DNA of 64,000 nt from Absidia repens (GCA_002105175.1 MCGE01000035.1:248001-312000); one strand, 5' to 3'; shown: positions 36,096-47,545, counted from the first letter of the stretch. The notes: generated from the letters alone by a model not told the origin. Program-made: numbers and translations.

Positions 36096-37384
36096 CTAAT
36101 TAGCGGCACCATAGTATGGATAGTCAATATAACCCTATCATAAAACATAAAAATTAATACAAATCACACCAGTAAAATGAAAAAGAAACACTTACCTCAG
36201 GACCAGGACTATAGAAGGTGTTGCGGTTATAGGGTGTCAGTTTCAAGTGATTGCGAAACCGTTCGACCAAGTCAGGGTTCGAGATAAAGGCGCGACCGAC
36301 GGCGACCAAGTTGTTGGGGGAGGATTCCGCACGATCATAAGCAGACTGAGCACTGTAGGTATAATTTCCAGCCGAGACAAAAGGACCCGACCATAAAGCC
36401 CGGAAGTATTGCAGGGTTTCGTGTTCATCACTATCTTGCGCAGGGTCATTTTCATCAATGCCGTCGTCCAAAAGTTGCACACGAGGTTCAACAAAATGCA
36501 AGTAAGCCAAGTTGGGGTGGGTCTTCTCGAGTTGTTGAACAAGATAACTCCACGTAGCCACAGGTGTATCATCCTTCATATCCTGGAACCCACTATAAGG
36601 ACTAAACCGGATCGCCGTTCGATCAGCACCAATCGCCTTGCTTACCGCGTCGACGACTTGCAAAGGAAAGCGTCCGCGGTTTTCAATACTGCCTCCATAG
36701 ATGTCTGAACGTTTGTTGCTTGACGTATTGATAAATTGGTCCAACAGATACCCATTGGCGGAATGGATTTCAACACCTATGAAAAAAAAAAATCGGTTGA
36801 GCTGATTGAATGACGGCCGTTTGAACCCAGCCTCACTTACCATCAAATCCAGCGTCAATGGCTTTTTTAGCTGCTTGAACAAAATCTTGTGCGATATTTT
36901 TGATCTCATCTACAGTCAAAGGGCGAGGTTTTTCATAAGGCATACCAAATGGCGAGTCGCCTTGAATGGCAATATCAGAAGCGGACACTGGAGCAACCTT
37001 GCCGTCGCTGGTCGCAGACGTTTTGGGAAGAGCAAAGGAGAAGGTCGCACGACCAGGATGCCACAATTGCAAAAAAATGACGCCTTTCTTTTCATGGACG
37101 GCCGTTGTGACGTTCTTCCAGGCACGAATATGGTCTTGAGAATAAATACCAGGCGAGCCAGGATAGCCACCACAGGAAGGCGAGATCGACGTTGCCTCGG
37201 TAATAAGCAGACCACCTTCTGTTGCTCGCTGTTGATAGTACACTGACGCGTCATCGCTAGGCACGCCGCTCTTGGGGTCGGCACGGGATCGCGTAAGAGG
37301 TGCAAGCACCAGCCGATGGTGAAGGGCATGTTGACCTACTTTGATGGCAGAGAAGAGAGCAGGTTTGGTGGCTGTGACAGTCAT
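36096..37384 (-). CDS. OYE-3: old yellow enzyme-type NADH:flavin oxidoreductase
   Basis: Predicted 387 residues from exons 37384-36841, 36776-36196 and 36134-36096, GT-AG introns of 64 and 61 nt. Exons 2 and 3 have exactly the OYE-2 lengths (581 and 39 nt). All family motifs are present: LAPLTRSRADP, EATSISP, FLQLWHPGRA, GVEIHSANGY with H186, N189 and the catalytic Tyr191, YGGSIENR, AIRFSPYSG, LVAVGRAFISNPD. Of the three copies only this one keeps the canonical proton-donor Tyr, so it is the best candidate for a standard ene-reductase. A loop insert (LPKTSATSDGKVAPVSASD) after WHPGRATFSFA makes it nine residues longer than OYE-2. It is cytosolic by default: no signal peptide from the chosen start. 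Confidence 0.9.
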
Positions 37385-37484
37385 TGCAATAATAAATAAA
37401 TAAATAAAAAAGATAAACAAGAGGTATAGAGGAGGAGGAGAAAAGTTTCCTTTTTTATTTATGTATATATATACCTAAACGATC

Positions 37485-37515
37485 TAGTCGGTTCGGCATA
37501 ATGCAGATCCCGTCA
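37485..37515 (-). promoter_or_regulatory. conserved block about 100 bp upstream of OYE-3
   Basis: Plus-strand TAGTCGGTTCGGCATAATGC then AGATCCCGTCA, matching the blocks before OYE-1 and OYE-2. Confidence 0.3.
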
Positions 37516-38370
37516 GTCACACAGCTGACACATCTAGCAACTATGATAAGGACCTATTTGACAAATCTTGACAAATCTTGACAAATCATTGTCTGCCCCA
37601 CTTAAAAATTAAAGCTGCGTAAATTTTAGTAGCGGATAATGCTAAATAGCAAACATCAAGAGCAAAGGTTATGAATGCTACCATAATAGTTACTTACAAC
37701 ACTATGGCATAAACCTGTATCTATCTTGTTTGGATAAAATAATACATATAAGCTAGATGGTTTTTAGTATATATATTCAAAGAGAAGAAGGAGAGATGGT
37801 CAAATTTTAGCCAAAACATATAGTTGCGCATATTCCTATAGTTTCACTTTACGAGACACTTGTATTATCCAGTGATTTGATCCATTTGACATTCCATGAT
37901 TTACCATAATGTTTTTTCAACGTGGAAGATTTTGAATCATACCTATCATATGGCAGCCCAGGCGATTTGCTGAGCAAATTTCGTTCAATAGGCGTACCAT
38001 TCTATATATAGACATATAAAACGTAATGTTGATCTTAGTTAGGATCGACGAAACCACTTTTATTCGATATGTGTATTCTTACCAGTATATGTACCATACA
38101 AAACTTCCACAAAGTTCAAGGGGAAAAAAAAATGATCAAGTCAGATAACAGGTTTGCCCCCAGTACAACTACTGCTGTGAATCAGACATATCCCCATACT
38201 TACCATAACCCAGTCAACCAGTAAAATGGATTCCTTTCAATTCCTTATTAACTCACAAGACATACAGAGATCAAAAATCATCGACACTCCATACCATAAA
38301 CCCATTTCCAGATGATTCTGTCCAAATCGTCTTGTCAGAATTTTATTCAAAGAAAAAGAATATAAACGTG
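37485..38370 (-). pseudogene. gene X copy 3 (degraded)
   Basis: Minus-strand sequence aligning to gene X copy 1 around the VWNGFMTQQCRLLDQCL island (here about 38320-38200, interrupted by stops) and the distal MCIMPNRL island (37510-37485). Multiple small indels; no usable frame. Confidence 0.35.
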
Positions 38371-38699
38371 AGTGTAATACCTCCTTTACATACTATCTAA
38401 ATGGATCAGCGGATGCTTAACAAAATCGGCATCTTCTATTGAGAGATAAATAGAGAAACTACAAGCGTGAGGTTTATTATTACAAAGGATTTAATGGAGA
38501 TACCATTAGAGAGATCTGAAGAATGACTAACACTAATCTATTGTAATAAGAGATCTAATATACTGTACAAAATAAGGCGCGAGGAAGAGTAAAGAAATAT
38601 CTTTTTATTGATGCAACACTAATCTAAATGGGTGATGGCGCAAAGGGATCTCTTGTACAAGACAAGAGGGAGATTTAAAGAGGAAGTTTTTTCTGAAGT

Positions 38700-38890
38700 A
38701 TGTCAGATTTGAATACAACTATGTACGAACAAACACTAAACTAATACGAAACTAAGACTAAAATAAGCTAATGAAGGCACGAAAAAGCCATCTGATGGTG
38801 TGCTTGATCCTTTATCCAAAATGAAAGGGTTTCCCCATGAATGTTGTCAACCCTTATTTGAAACCCCTTCTAAACTAGTCCTGACACTAA
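38700..38890 (-). repeat. D-repeat, copy 9
   Basis: Minus-strand copy with TTTCCCCATGAATGTTGTCAA and ACTAAACTAATACGAAACTAA. It sits about 1.3 kb before H6; the equivalent copy precedes H7. Confidence 0.5.
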
Positions 38891-38899
38891 TCTACGATC

Positions 38900-40166
38900 A
38901 TCATAGCCGCAAATGAGTTGAATGGTGAAAAATTAAAGAAAGAAAAAAAAAGAAGGAAACCGAAAAAAAAAGTGAGAGAAAATAAACAACCACGTGTGCG
39001 GGATCTGAAATGTTTCCATAGTCTCTATGAGAAATTGAAAAAAAAAAACCTCCCATAAATAACGTGCAACATCATCAACATGATGATTCTCGTCTCAAAA
39101 AAAACAAGTAGCCATCACCATTCAATAGTGACGATGGTATCGTGACCCCCCCCTCTTCCTTTTATAGCAGCCAACTTTTCCAAGGTATCGTGGGGCTTCG
39201 CTTTCCTTTCAAAGCAATCGCCAGCCCACCCATTTATCATCAATTGACAATACAGTAAGGCGGCTCTCTTCTAATGGTGGATTTTTTCAATTGTCATGAG
39301 CAATTAAGATACAGTACCACATCAAAGCATCGACAATTGTGTTATCTTAAGTACGCCACGCCGTAGCTGATTTTAATTATGCTCCGTATGAAATTAATAC
39401 AAATTAGAAGAGCTTGACGATGTGCATCTGTTAGATAACTACATACTGGGTCGATCAACGCACCAAACCAAACTACACCCAACGTATACAGTATTTGAGC
39501 TGATTGAAATTTTAGCTTACTTTCATAGCATAATAGTTTATTCTTTCTTGTTGTACTGTACATATACATTCCTCTGCTGTTATTTCATACACACATAGAT
39601 TATATGATACATATTTTTCTTTGGTTACAACGGAAAACACTAGTTGAAATAAAACGATATCTGTCTCGACATTTTTTTTTACATATGAGCGCTCCTTTAC
39701 TACAAACCAACCGCGTCCCCTTATTTTCTGTTTGATATATGCTAAAGAAGGTAATTATGGATCGATCACGCTCTTAAATTCTAAGCCTTTTTTTCTCTCT
39801 ACATGATGATGTATCACTAGCTTCACATCGTGTAACGTATGCGCCATGTCTATTCTTTTTCTATAAAAAGTGTTCACCTTTATCATTACATCGAAAGCAT
39901 GATAAGTGGAAGAATTTCATGATTCGTTCAAAAACTGACTTGATATGTCGAAGTATAAGATAAAGGCTATAAGATATATACATGTATATATGTATTGACA
40001 GCGACATTTTTTTTTTTTTTTAATTTGGTCCAAAAATAAAATAAGCTTGGCGTTCCGTCACACGGTTGAGTAAAAGTAATTGTTACCAGGAGTTGAAAAT
40101 ATATAATTTCCCCACTGGTTATTCTTGTTCTTTCTCTCATATATATGTTATACTTTCAAATCAACC
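38900..40166. other. upstream flank of H6
   Basis: No supported gene. It is nearly colinear with the flank of H7 (49760-51624), which additionally contains a 415-bp LINE tail and about 86 bp of unique sequence near 50820-50905. Confidence 0.5.
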
Positions 40167-40300
40167 ATGAACGACAAGATCAATAAAAAATCCTTCTTTG
40201 ATTTTTCTGACGACGAGGATGAACAAAGTACAAATCGATGACTCGAACCGATGAAATCATCATCACTCATGAAGAAAACATCCAACTTATTTCTATTTTC

Positions 40301-40331
<31 letters not shown>

Positions 40332-43300
40332 GTAACGACGATTCCACCCATTAAACCAACATTGGAGGAGTTGTTGGTATTTTTTAACGACGCTGCAGAT
40401 TCCGACTCCGGTAATGGCGGCAACGATGATCACAGTAAAGATATCTCAATCCTCATCGATGCAGAAAGTTAAACATTCTGATTTGTTTTTAATACAGTAG
40501 GAACAACTCTACCTATTGAGCCCGATCGTGAAAATATATCATGGTCAGAACAACCATCTTTGACAGAAACATTATCATTAGAACTTCCGCCGATGACACT
40601 CAATTTTAATAAAAATGACGGTAAGTACACCTCTAAGCAATTTTCAATCTCGCCAATGAAGAAAGCATATGTCTGATTTATATATATATTTGGATGCAAT
40701 AGGGCAAACTCAATCCTCATCCACGAACAACTCGAAATCAAGCGACAGTAAGAATATTACAAAATGGCATCGCCACTATCCTCATCAATGGTGAATATTT
40801 ATTTTTAATTTTTTGATACAGTACCAGCAGGTCCACCTTTTGAACATCTCCCCACAAGTAATTCAGGGTCAAATCAACCAGTGGATTTGGGACTAAGCAA
40901 CAAGGATGGTAGAAGTAAGGATATATCTCAAAACGACTTCTTACCCTCATCACAATGGAATAAAGCCTATATCTATTTTTTTTTTTGTTTTCGACAAATA
41001 TATAACAGGACGGAGACATCCCTGGGAAAGAATGCCTAGAGGAAAATCAATGTCATTGTCATTGTCAATGAAAGGGTCAAAGTCATCGTCAAAGACACCG
41101 TCAGATATACTTTCGGGATACTATAGCTCTAATGCGGCATCGTCTTCATCATTTTCAACTCCGCCGCCTCCTCGTTATTTCTCAGTAAATGTACAAGATG
41201 CCACAGATAAAATACATGCGAATCCAGAAGTAATAAGACCACCAATAGCACCGTCAGAACCAAATCCATCTACTGACAAATCTGATGCTGAATTGGATGA
41301 CAAGATACAGGCCACCAAACCACTAAAGACAATAGAAGTGAAACCATCCTCTTCTTCGGCCGCAGCGTCAGCAAAACAGCCACCATCAATAAAGCCACCA
41401 CCAACAATAACGTACCATAACATGTTTGAGTCATCAGATGACGATACCTCTTCAGAAGATGATTCACCGCTCACAATTTTATCAGAGGCACGACAACAGG
41501 CACAAGTACAACCAAAAACACAAACACAAGCGCAAGCACAAGCAGCAGTGCAAGCACAAGCGGCAGCGCAAGCACAAGCGGCAGCGCAAGCATCAGCACA
41601 AGCACCTTTCCATATCGTCCTTGTCAATATTAAAATAGCCGCCGAGGAAGGTCATATTTATTGCGAAAAAAAACCGTTGGATGGCAAAACACCGCCATAT
41701 GTGGCACTCTCCTATCGATGGGGAGAATTGGATGAACAAATGGTGCCTGCCACCAACGACTACAATGCACGCATTAGTTCATTTCAGCTTCAGGATTTTT
41801 TTAAATTGTGTCAAGCGATGTGTCGTGAACCTGATTTGCAACAGATCGAATACGTCTGGGTGGATGCCATTTGTGTGAATCAAGATCATTTGGAAAAACG
41901 AAAAGAAACCATTTACCGCATGAATGACATTTATATCCATGCCACCACCATTGTGGCCGTACCTGATTTACATGCCTCTCATTTATCCATCTCGTCCACC
42001 GCCAACCACGATACCATGGCCATCATTCAAAAATACCGTTGTTATTTATACTATTTATTGGTCGGTACCAGCGACGCACAACAAACACTGGTCAAGATGG
42101 ATCATGCTTGGATGGATGCCATGGGTGTGCCTGCCATGGACGTGCATCGTCGGGCTGTGGTCATGACCGCCACCGCCGCCGCCAACCCCGCCACCAAGGA
42201 GGACGACGATATTAAGCAATATGGGAGCCCTTTTATTCAAAACATGATGACGTTGATGCTTCATCCTACGTCTTTAAAAAGATCGATTCCGGGTGACGAC
42301 CACCACCACGATGCACGCGCTCAACAACAAGACGACCAATACCAACAACAACTGCCTTACCGCATGATGGTAGAATTCCAGCGCCTGGAATGGCAACAAA
42401 AATTGGATCAACGCAAAACCGAGGTGATCAAATCCATGGAATTTTTACAATCCATCATGGAAGATTGGTCGAATCGAACCTGGGTCATTAGTGAATACCA
42501 TATCGCCAAACGCAAGACCGGGAAATTAAAATTTTGGTATAATCAACTCAGCTGTCCTGAATTACATGGGCTTCCTTTTTTTGAATTTGATTTTACACAT
42601 GCAGCCCCATCGTTCGACGTCAACGACAACAACAACAACAACAACAAGGAGGTGGATGATAATAGCACTTTATCAAGCCAACAACAACCCTTTACAAGTC
42701 AGATCATTTACTTGACCCGAAAATTCAACCAAAGCATGCATCGCCGGCTCACCAAACGCACGGTGCTGGAAATGATGCTACAAACAAAAGCAAGTAAACA
42801 CGAAGATCGGTTTCATTCCATCATTCCACTGGCGCCCAAATACAAACATCATATCAAGGATCGCCACAGTATTTCCCGCTTAGGCATTTCCGATATGTTA
42901 TCGGTTCGCCTGCAATTGATGGAATGGATGGATGCCATGGACCGCTTGACGTTGGTGTTTTGCACACGGCATCCTTTGCCTTCACGCACCCCGCTGTTGC
43001 CCACGTTTGCCTCGCATTTCAAAGCCATCCAACCGGGCTTGATGGCTTGTTTGACAACGACCACCGCCGTCAGTGGTATTCAATGTAATTTTAACCTCAA
43101 TACCACCACCACAAACAACGATATCCGTTTGTTCCGTCATTCGAAAGGCCATGCGTTATGGCTCAGTCCTCGTGTGATTTATCATTTTCACAAAGCCAAT
43201 AACGGGCGCTCTTTTTACCAAGACATGGGTGGCGAATCCCATCCCTTGTGGTCGTCCTTAGGCTTGGATCCGGCTCACGATCCCTTGGATGCTGTCTCCA

Positions 43301-43524
43301 TTCCTCTTTTTTTGAGCGACCCCACGCTGACGGAATCAACACATAGGCTTCCATGGCATGGATTGAGAACCGATCTGCAAGTCGTCGGCTCCAGAAAAAA
43401 AAACATCTGGCTTGTGTATCCGTTTTGTTCCAATTATAAAGATGGAAGGATTTATCCGAGTCGGAGGTGCATCATGAAGAAGAATACAACATTTGTCTTC
43501 CCAATTGGGTTCCGTATTTTTTGA
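40167..43524 (+). CDS. HET-domain protein H6, long form with modular N-terminal exons
   Basis: Six exons give a 979-residue protein: 40167-40227, 40333-40434, 40498-40620, 40703-40747, 40822-40914, 41009-43524. All five introns are phase 1, 63-105 nt, with GTAC/GTAA donors and CAG/TAG acceptors. Exons 1-5 encode about 141 mostly polar, acidic, Ser-rich residues; exon 6 adds a basic Ser-rich stretch and a Gln/Ala repeat (about 300-335). The HET domain starts PFHIVLVNIK, with YVALSYRWGELDE at about 372, YVWVDAICVNQ at about 425 and KRKETIYRMNDIY. The C-terminal half has EDWSNRTWVISEYHIAKRK and KASKHEDRFHS and ends GFRIF. Neither internal intron of H1-H5 is present. A DIRS element lies 22 bp after the stop, displacing the native 3' flank. 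Confidence 0.82.
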
Positions 43525-43560
43525 AAAAGGTGTATTAGTTGTATATTTACATAGACTAGA

Positions 43561-43661
43561 CTGGGATCTGGGTTGTTGTTATCAATTCTTTTATTAAGTT
43601 CGAATTCCGATGCAATATATATAATTAAAATTAAACTACTATCTTATATCCTTATCTTCTT
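43561..43661 (+). repeat. DIRS left inverted terminal repeat
   Basis: Starts CTGGGATCTGGGTTGTTG and ends CCTTATCTTCTT. By eye it is identical to the reverse complement of 47546-47646. Confidence 0.9.
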
Positions 43662-43701
43662 TTTATTCGAATTTTGTTGCTCCTGGATTATACCGACTTA
43701 A

Positions 43702-44544
43702 ATGACCGAACACACTGATGATCAACCACCAGCCTGGGCTCAACAACTCATGGAACGCATCTCGTCCCTTGAGGCCACGATCGCCCAACAACCCTCTTCT
43801 CCTCCTACCGACCCCAACGTGATCCTACGCACACCAGGGTCAGATTTTACACCCCCTGAGGAAGTGCTAGACCACTTTCCTCAGATGACTGAGGACTTCT
43901 TCAAACGCACGTTGGATGATATAGACCGCCGCCGCTTTCTCCTCAACTGCCCCAAAAACACGCTACGTCAGTATACACCTCCTGAAGCTTTAAAAATTCA
44001 TACTTCGAATGAGGCCAAGGCCACCGACAACCAATTACACGAAATCCAGTATCGGTTGTCTGGTATTACTAGACCGATCGACTGGTACATTTACCAACTG
44101 ATCAAACAGCCGTTGCATGAGGACCCGGAAGCAAACTTCCACCGCTCCCTCGATTTCGCAATTGCGATACACGAGTTGTTGTCGGATTTGGCATCCCATG
44201 TCACTGAAGTACGGACCGCCAACCTATACAAATCCTCCAATGCTATTACCAAACCACCCTCTTTGTCGGGCTCCTCAAACCTTTTGGTTGACCCTAAATC
44301 TTTTGTGGATCATATCAACATGGCAAAGAGCGTACAACAAGTGACAGCCAGATCTCGCCCTCGCCAACACTACTCCACCAAGAAGCCTCACCGAGCACCA
44401 CATGGTTCCACCGCAGGTAATTCGTCCCACCATGCCCCACCAACGGACCAATACAAGAGCTCGGATTTTACGCGAGGTCAAAGAGCACCTCAGCCCTCAA
44501 CATCTTCGGGTTTTCAACCACGCTCATCGAAACCCAGAACGTGA
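43702..44544 (+). CDS. DIRS gag-like protein
   Basis: 280 residues starting MTEHTDDQPPAWAQQ. A short amphipathic segment (LMERISSLEATIAQQ) may mediate oligomerisation. The middle (about 55-150) is the conserved part shared with the fragment at 14169; the last 90 residues are basic and Ser/Thr/Pro/His-rich, suiting nucleic-acid binding. No zinc knuckle is visible. Its TGA stop overlaps the open frame of the next protein within GTGA, suggesting re-initiation or frameshifting for downstream expression. Confidence 0.75.
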   Translation: MTEHTDDQPPAWAQQLMERISSLEATIAQQPSSPPTDPNVILRTPGSDFTPPEEVLDHFPQMTEDFFKRTLDDIDRRRFLLNCPKNTLRQYTPPEALKIHTSNEAKATDNQLHEIQYRLSGITRPIDWYIYQLIKQPLHEDPEANFHRSLDFAIAIHELLSDLASHVTEVRTANLYKSSNAITKPPSLSGSSNLLVDPKSFVDHINMAKSVQQVTARSRPRQHYSTKKPHRAPHGSTAGNSSHHAPPTDQYKSSDFTRGQRAPQPSTSSGFQPRSSKPRT

Positions 44545-46424
44545 ACAAGGTCGGCGGTCGCCTCTCCCTTTTTGCTTCTTCTTGGTCTTATCATCTCTCC
44601 TTTACGATATCATCATGGCTGCAGAACGTGATCACACAGGGTTACCGCCTTCCTCTCACTCATCCACCCCCTCTCACACTCCCCTACCCCCGACCACCTT
44701 CCCCTCTCACACCCCAAGCCTGCTCCACAATTTCCCTAGAAATAGAATCCCTCCTCTCCAAGCAGGCCATAGAATTAGCTCCCCTCTCACCCGGCTTTCA
44801 TTCCCATCTTTTCATTATCCCAAAGAAGGATGGCGGAGTTCGTCCGGTTCTCAACCTAAAATCATTGAATCATTATCTTCCAATAAAGCCATTCAAAATG
44901 GAAACAATGACTACCATCATCAACCTCCTCCGTCCCAACGATTATCTGACCTCCCTCGATCTGAAGGACGCCTTCCACCACGTCGCCATCCATCCAGAAT
45001 CACGTCATCTTCTACGATTCCAATGGCGACAGCAGACCTACCAATACAAATGCCTCGCCTTCGGGCTAAGCCTGTCACCGTGGGTCTTTACGAAAGTAAC
45101 AAAACCGCTCCTGCAATGGGCCCGGCAACAAGGCATACGCCTCACCGCTTACCTCGACGACTTTCTAATCATGGCCCCTTCTCGCACCATCTCCCTTCAA
45201 CACACTCAAATGGTGAAAGAAAAAATGCTCCAATTAGGCTGGTTAGTCAACCTTTCCAAGTCTCAACTTCGACCATCTCAATCCCTGGATCATCTGGGCA
45301 TGACTCTCGACACCCGAAACATGTCCATTTCGATACCGGGAAAAAAGATCCGCTCCATCCGTCGACAAGCATATCATCTCCTGTATCAAGCAGAAGTAAA
45401 GGTCAAGCAACTAGCAGCCTTCATCGGCGCGGCAATGGCTACCCAATTGGGAAATCAACAAGCCCGGTTCCGGACTCGACACCTGGTCAGCAACCTAAAT
45501 CGCGCTCGCTCCAACAATCCACACCAATGGACACAGACCTGCAAGATCACTCAACACATGCGCCAGGATCTTCTCTGGTGGATCACTCAACTTCGACAAT
45601 GGAACGGACGGCAGATGCTGCCACACAGACCGACGCACCAGATCTTCACGGATGCTTCGAATCAGGGTTGGGGGATTGTACAAGGCGACCAACAGTACCA
45701 GGGACGATGGACACGGAAGGAACAAGCGCAACATATCAATTACAAAGAACTCCTCGTAATTTGGAAATTGTTCAACCATCTTCACTTCCAACCACATCAG
45801 CATATTCAACTGTGCATGGACAACACCTCAGCCATATCGTACATCAACAAGTTTGGTGGAACACGCTCCTCTTCGCTGAACAAACTCGCCATGCGCATAT
45901 GGACCTACTGCTTCGCCAACAACATCCATCTCTCAACACTTTACGTCCCATCACTTTGCAATCCAGCGGATGCACCTTCTCGCCAAATGACCATCCAGAA
46001 CGATTGGGCTCTCTCACCCCAAGCATATCAACTTCTAGACCACCTATGGGGCCCCCACCACATCGACCTCTTTGCATCGCCAACGAACGCCAAGATTCCA
46101 CACAACTTCGTCTCCTGGAATTATCACCCAACAGCAGCATGGATCAACGCCTTCTCTCGGGATTGGACGACAATACCAGGCCGTCTTTACCTGTGTCCAC
46201 CTTGGAATCTCATTCAACGTATCCTGCTTCGCCTCGAACAACAACCACAACAGGCCACACTGATCACACCGAATTGGCCCTCAGCACCGTGGTGGCCAAC
46301 CCTCCAGCAAATGACCCGCTCTCGCCCTCATCACCTACCACCATCAGCACTATCGACACAACATCTCGACGACGACGACGGTCGCCCTCACCTGAAGTGG
46401 AATTTGATCGCATGGAACATTTGA
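44541..46424 (+). CDS. DIRS reverse transcriptase / RNase H
   Basis: Open for 627 codons with no ATG near its 5' end (first codon GTG), so translation probably depends on the upstream gag frame. RT motifs in order: FIIPKKDGGVRPVLNLKSLN, TSLDLKDAFHHVAI (first catalytic Asp), CLAFGLSLSPWVFTK, and AYLDDFLIM (YxDD box). RNase H follows with FTDASNQGWG, NYKELLVIW and CMDNTSAISYINKFGG, giving the D-E-D acidic set, then NPADAPSR. This RT/RH arrangement without an integrase is typical of DIRS elements. The last about 15 codons overlap the recombinase frame. Confidence 0.85.
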   Translation: MNKVGGRLSLFASSWSYHLSFTISSWLQNVITQGYRLPLTHPPPLTLPYPRPPSPLTPQACSTISLEIESLLSKQAIELAPLSPGFHSHLFIIPKKDGGVRPVLNLKSLNHYLPIKPFKMETMTTIINLLRPNDYLTSLDLKDAFHHVAIHPESRHLLRFQWRQQTYQYKCLAFGLSLSPWVFTKVTKPLLQWARQQGIRLTAYLDDFLIMAPSRTISLQHTQMVKEKMLQLGWLVNLSKSQLRPSQSLDHLGMTLDTRNMSISIPGKKIRSIRRQAYHLLYQAEVKVKQLAAFIGAAMATQLGNQQARFRTRHLVSNLNRARSNNPHQWTQTCKITQHMRQDLLWWITQLRQWNGRQMLPHRPTHQIFTDASNQGWGIVQGDQQYQGRWTRKEQAQHINYKELLVIWKLFNHLHFQPHQHIQLCMDNTSAISYINKFGGTRSSSLNKLAMRIWTYCFANNIHLSTLYVPSLCNPADAPSRQMTIQNDWALSPQAYQLLDHLWGPHHIDLFASPTNAKIPHNFVSWNYHPTAAWINAFSRDWTTIPGRLYLCPPWNLIQRILLRLEQQPQQATLITPNWPSAPWWPTLQQMTRSRPHHLPPSALSTQHLDDDDGRPHLKWNLIAWNI

Positions 46425-47442
46425 ACAAACGCTTTCGCGCCGCTCAATTATCACATTCAGCAATCAATACCATTCAAGCCACACAACACTCACGAACTCG
46501 AAACTATCAAACTTACCAACGGTTATTCGTCGCATGGTGTCGTCAACGCACCATCGATCCAAACATCCCACACGCCCCCACTATTATCTCCTTCCTGGCC
46601 GACACCCGGGAAGCCAAAAATTGGGCTGTCAGCACCACTTTGAATGCAAAATCAGCGATTTTAGACCTCTACTCGATCATTGAACAACAGAACATACGCA
46701 GCGACTCAACCTACGTTATCTATATTAAGGCACTCAAGGATTCCAAGATCCCCACGAGGCGTACCTTTGACTACGATTTAACACCAGTCTTCGATCATAT
46801 CCGTTCTTTGGGCTCCAACGACACCATGTCTCGTCTCAGTTTATCTCGGAAAACGGCTTGGTTATTGGCTATGTGTGGTTTCCTACGTCCCTCGACTTGC
46901 ATCGTATGGATTTAGATCTCTCGGAAGTCAATCGCTCTGGTCACTTGGTTCTCCACATTGTCGCTCCTAAAGATAAACGCAAAGGTTCTCGCCGCATCAA
47001 GTCTGTCACCATTCACCCACATCGTGATCCTGTTTTTTGCCCGGTTCAAGCTTTCATCTCTTATCGTCAACGCTTGGCAGTTGATCCACTTCGTGCCCCT
47101 CATCCTATTGCTCCCGCTACTACCATCAACTATTTTTTCCGCAATACCCATCAATTGGGATCTCAAGTTACTTCCACTACCATCAGTCGCTACATGTCTG
47201 ACATTATGCAGCATATTGGCCGTGCCCCTGATGCTCCTATTCCTGACCCTCGACATCTCGGTTCTACGTTAGCTGCTACTGCTGGCCTCTCCGTCGATGA
47301 CATTGTGGCACATGGTGGTTGGGCCTCTCAAGATACCTTTCTCCTCTTCTATCGTCAATCATCGGAAACGCATACGGATTTTACAAATAGTACTCTGGAT
47401 CAACAACCCAGATCCCAGTCTAGTCTATGTAATGTTATGTGA
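46412..47442 (+). pseudogene. DIRS tyrosine recombinase, split by a frameshift
   Basis: From ATG 46412 (MEHLNKRFRAAQ) the core-binding part runs to LLAMCGFLRP, where a one-base loss near 46890-46897 leads to an early stop at 46915. The catalytic domain continues in the next frame as DLHRMDLDLSEVNRSG... to DPRHLGSTLAATAGLSVDDI and GGWASQDTFLLFYRQ, whose Tyr is the likely nucleophile. The Arg of GFLRP is the expected first catalytic Arg. The usual H-x-x-R is not obvious: P replaces the His before DPR. The enzyme would normally integrate the circular intermediate; this copy seems inactive. Confidence 0.75.
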
Positions 47443-47500
47443 TGGTCCACATGAAATGTAGGACATCAATCATTACATTAGTAACTGGGATCTGGGTTGG
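47401..47500 (+). repeat. DIRS internal complementary region
   Basis: CAACAACCCAGATCCCAGTC...CTATGTAA is the reverse complement of the left terminus, joined directly to TGTTATGTGATGGTCCACAT...GTAACTGGGATC, the reverse complement of the right terminus. This bridging arrangement defines both element ends. It overlaps the last codons of the recombinase frame. Confidence 0.9.
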
Positions 47501-47545
47501 ACCCTCCCTCCCTCCACTATAGTTATTTAGATATACAAAATTCTT

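Noticed and set aside
41175..41627. Antisense frame rich in Cys/Ala opposite the H6 Gln/Ala region
   Set aside because: It is a mirror of the repetitive sense coding sequence (Cys-Ala from antisense CAA-GCA repeats), without independent support.
44402..46411. Very long open frame overlapping the DIRS reverse transcriptase in another frame
   Set aside because: Up to about 46400 it is a Ser/Pro/Thr/His-rich shadow of the RT/RNase H frame with no motifs. Only its end (from ATG 46412) is recombinase sequence.
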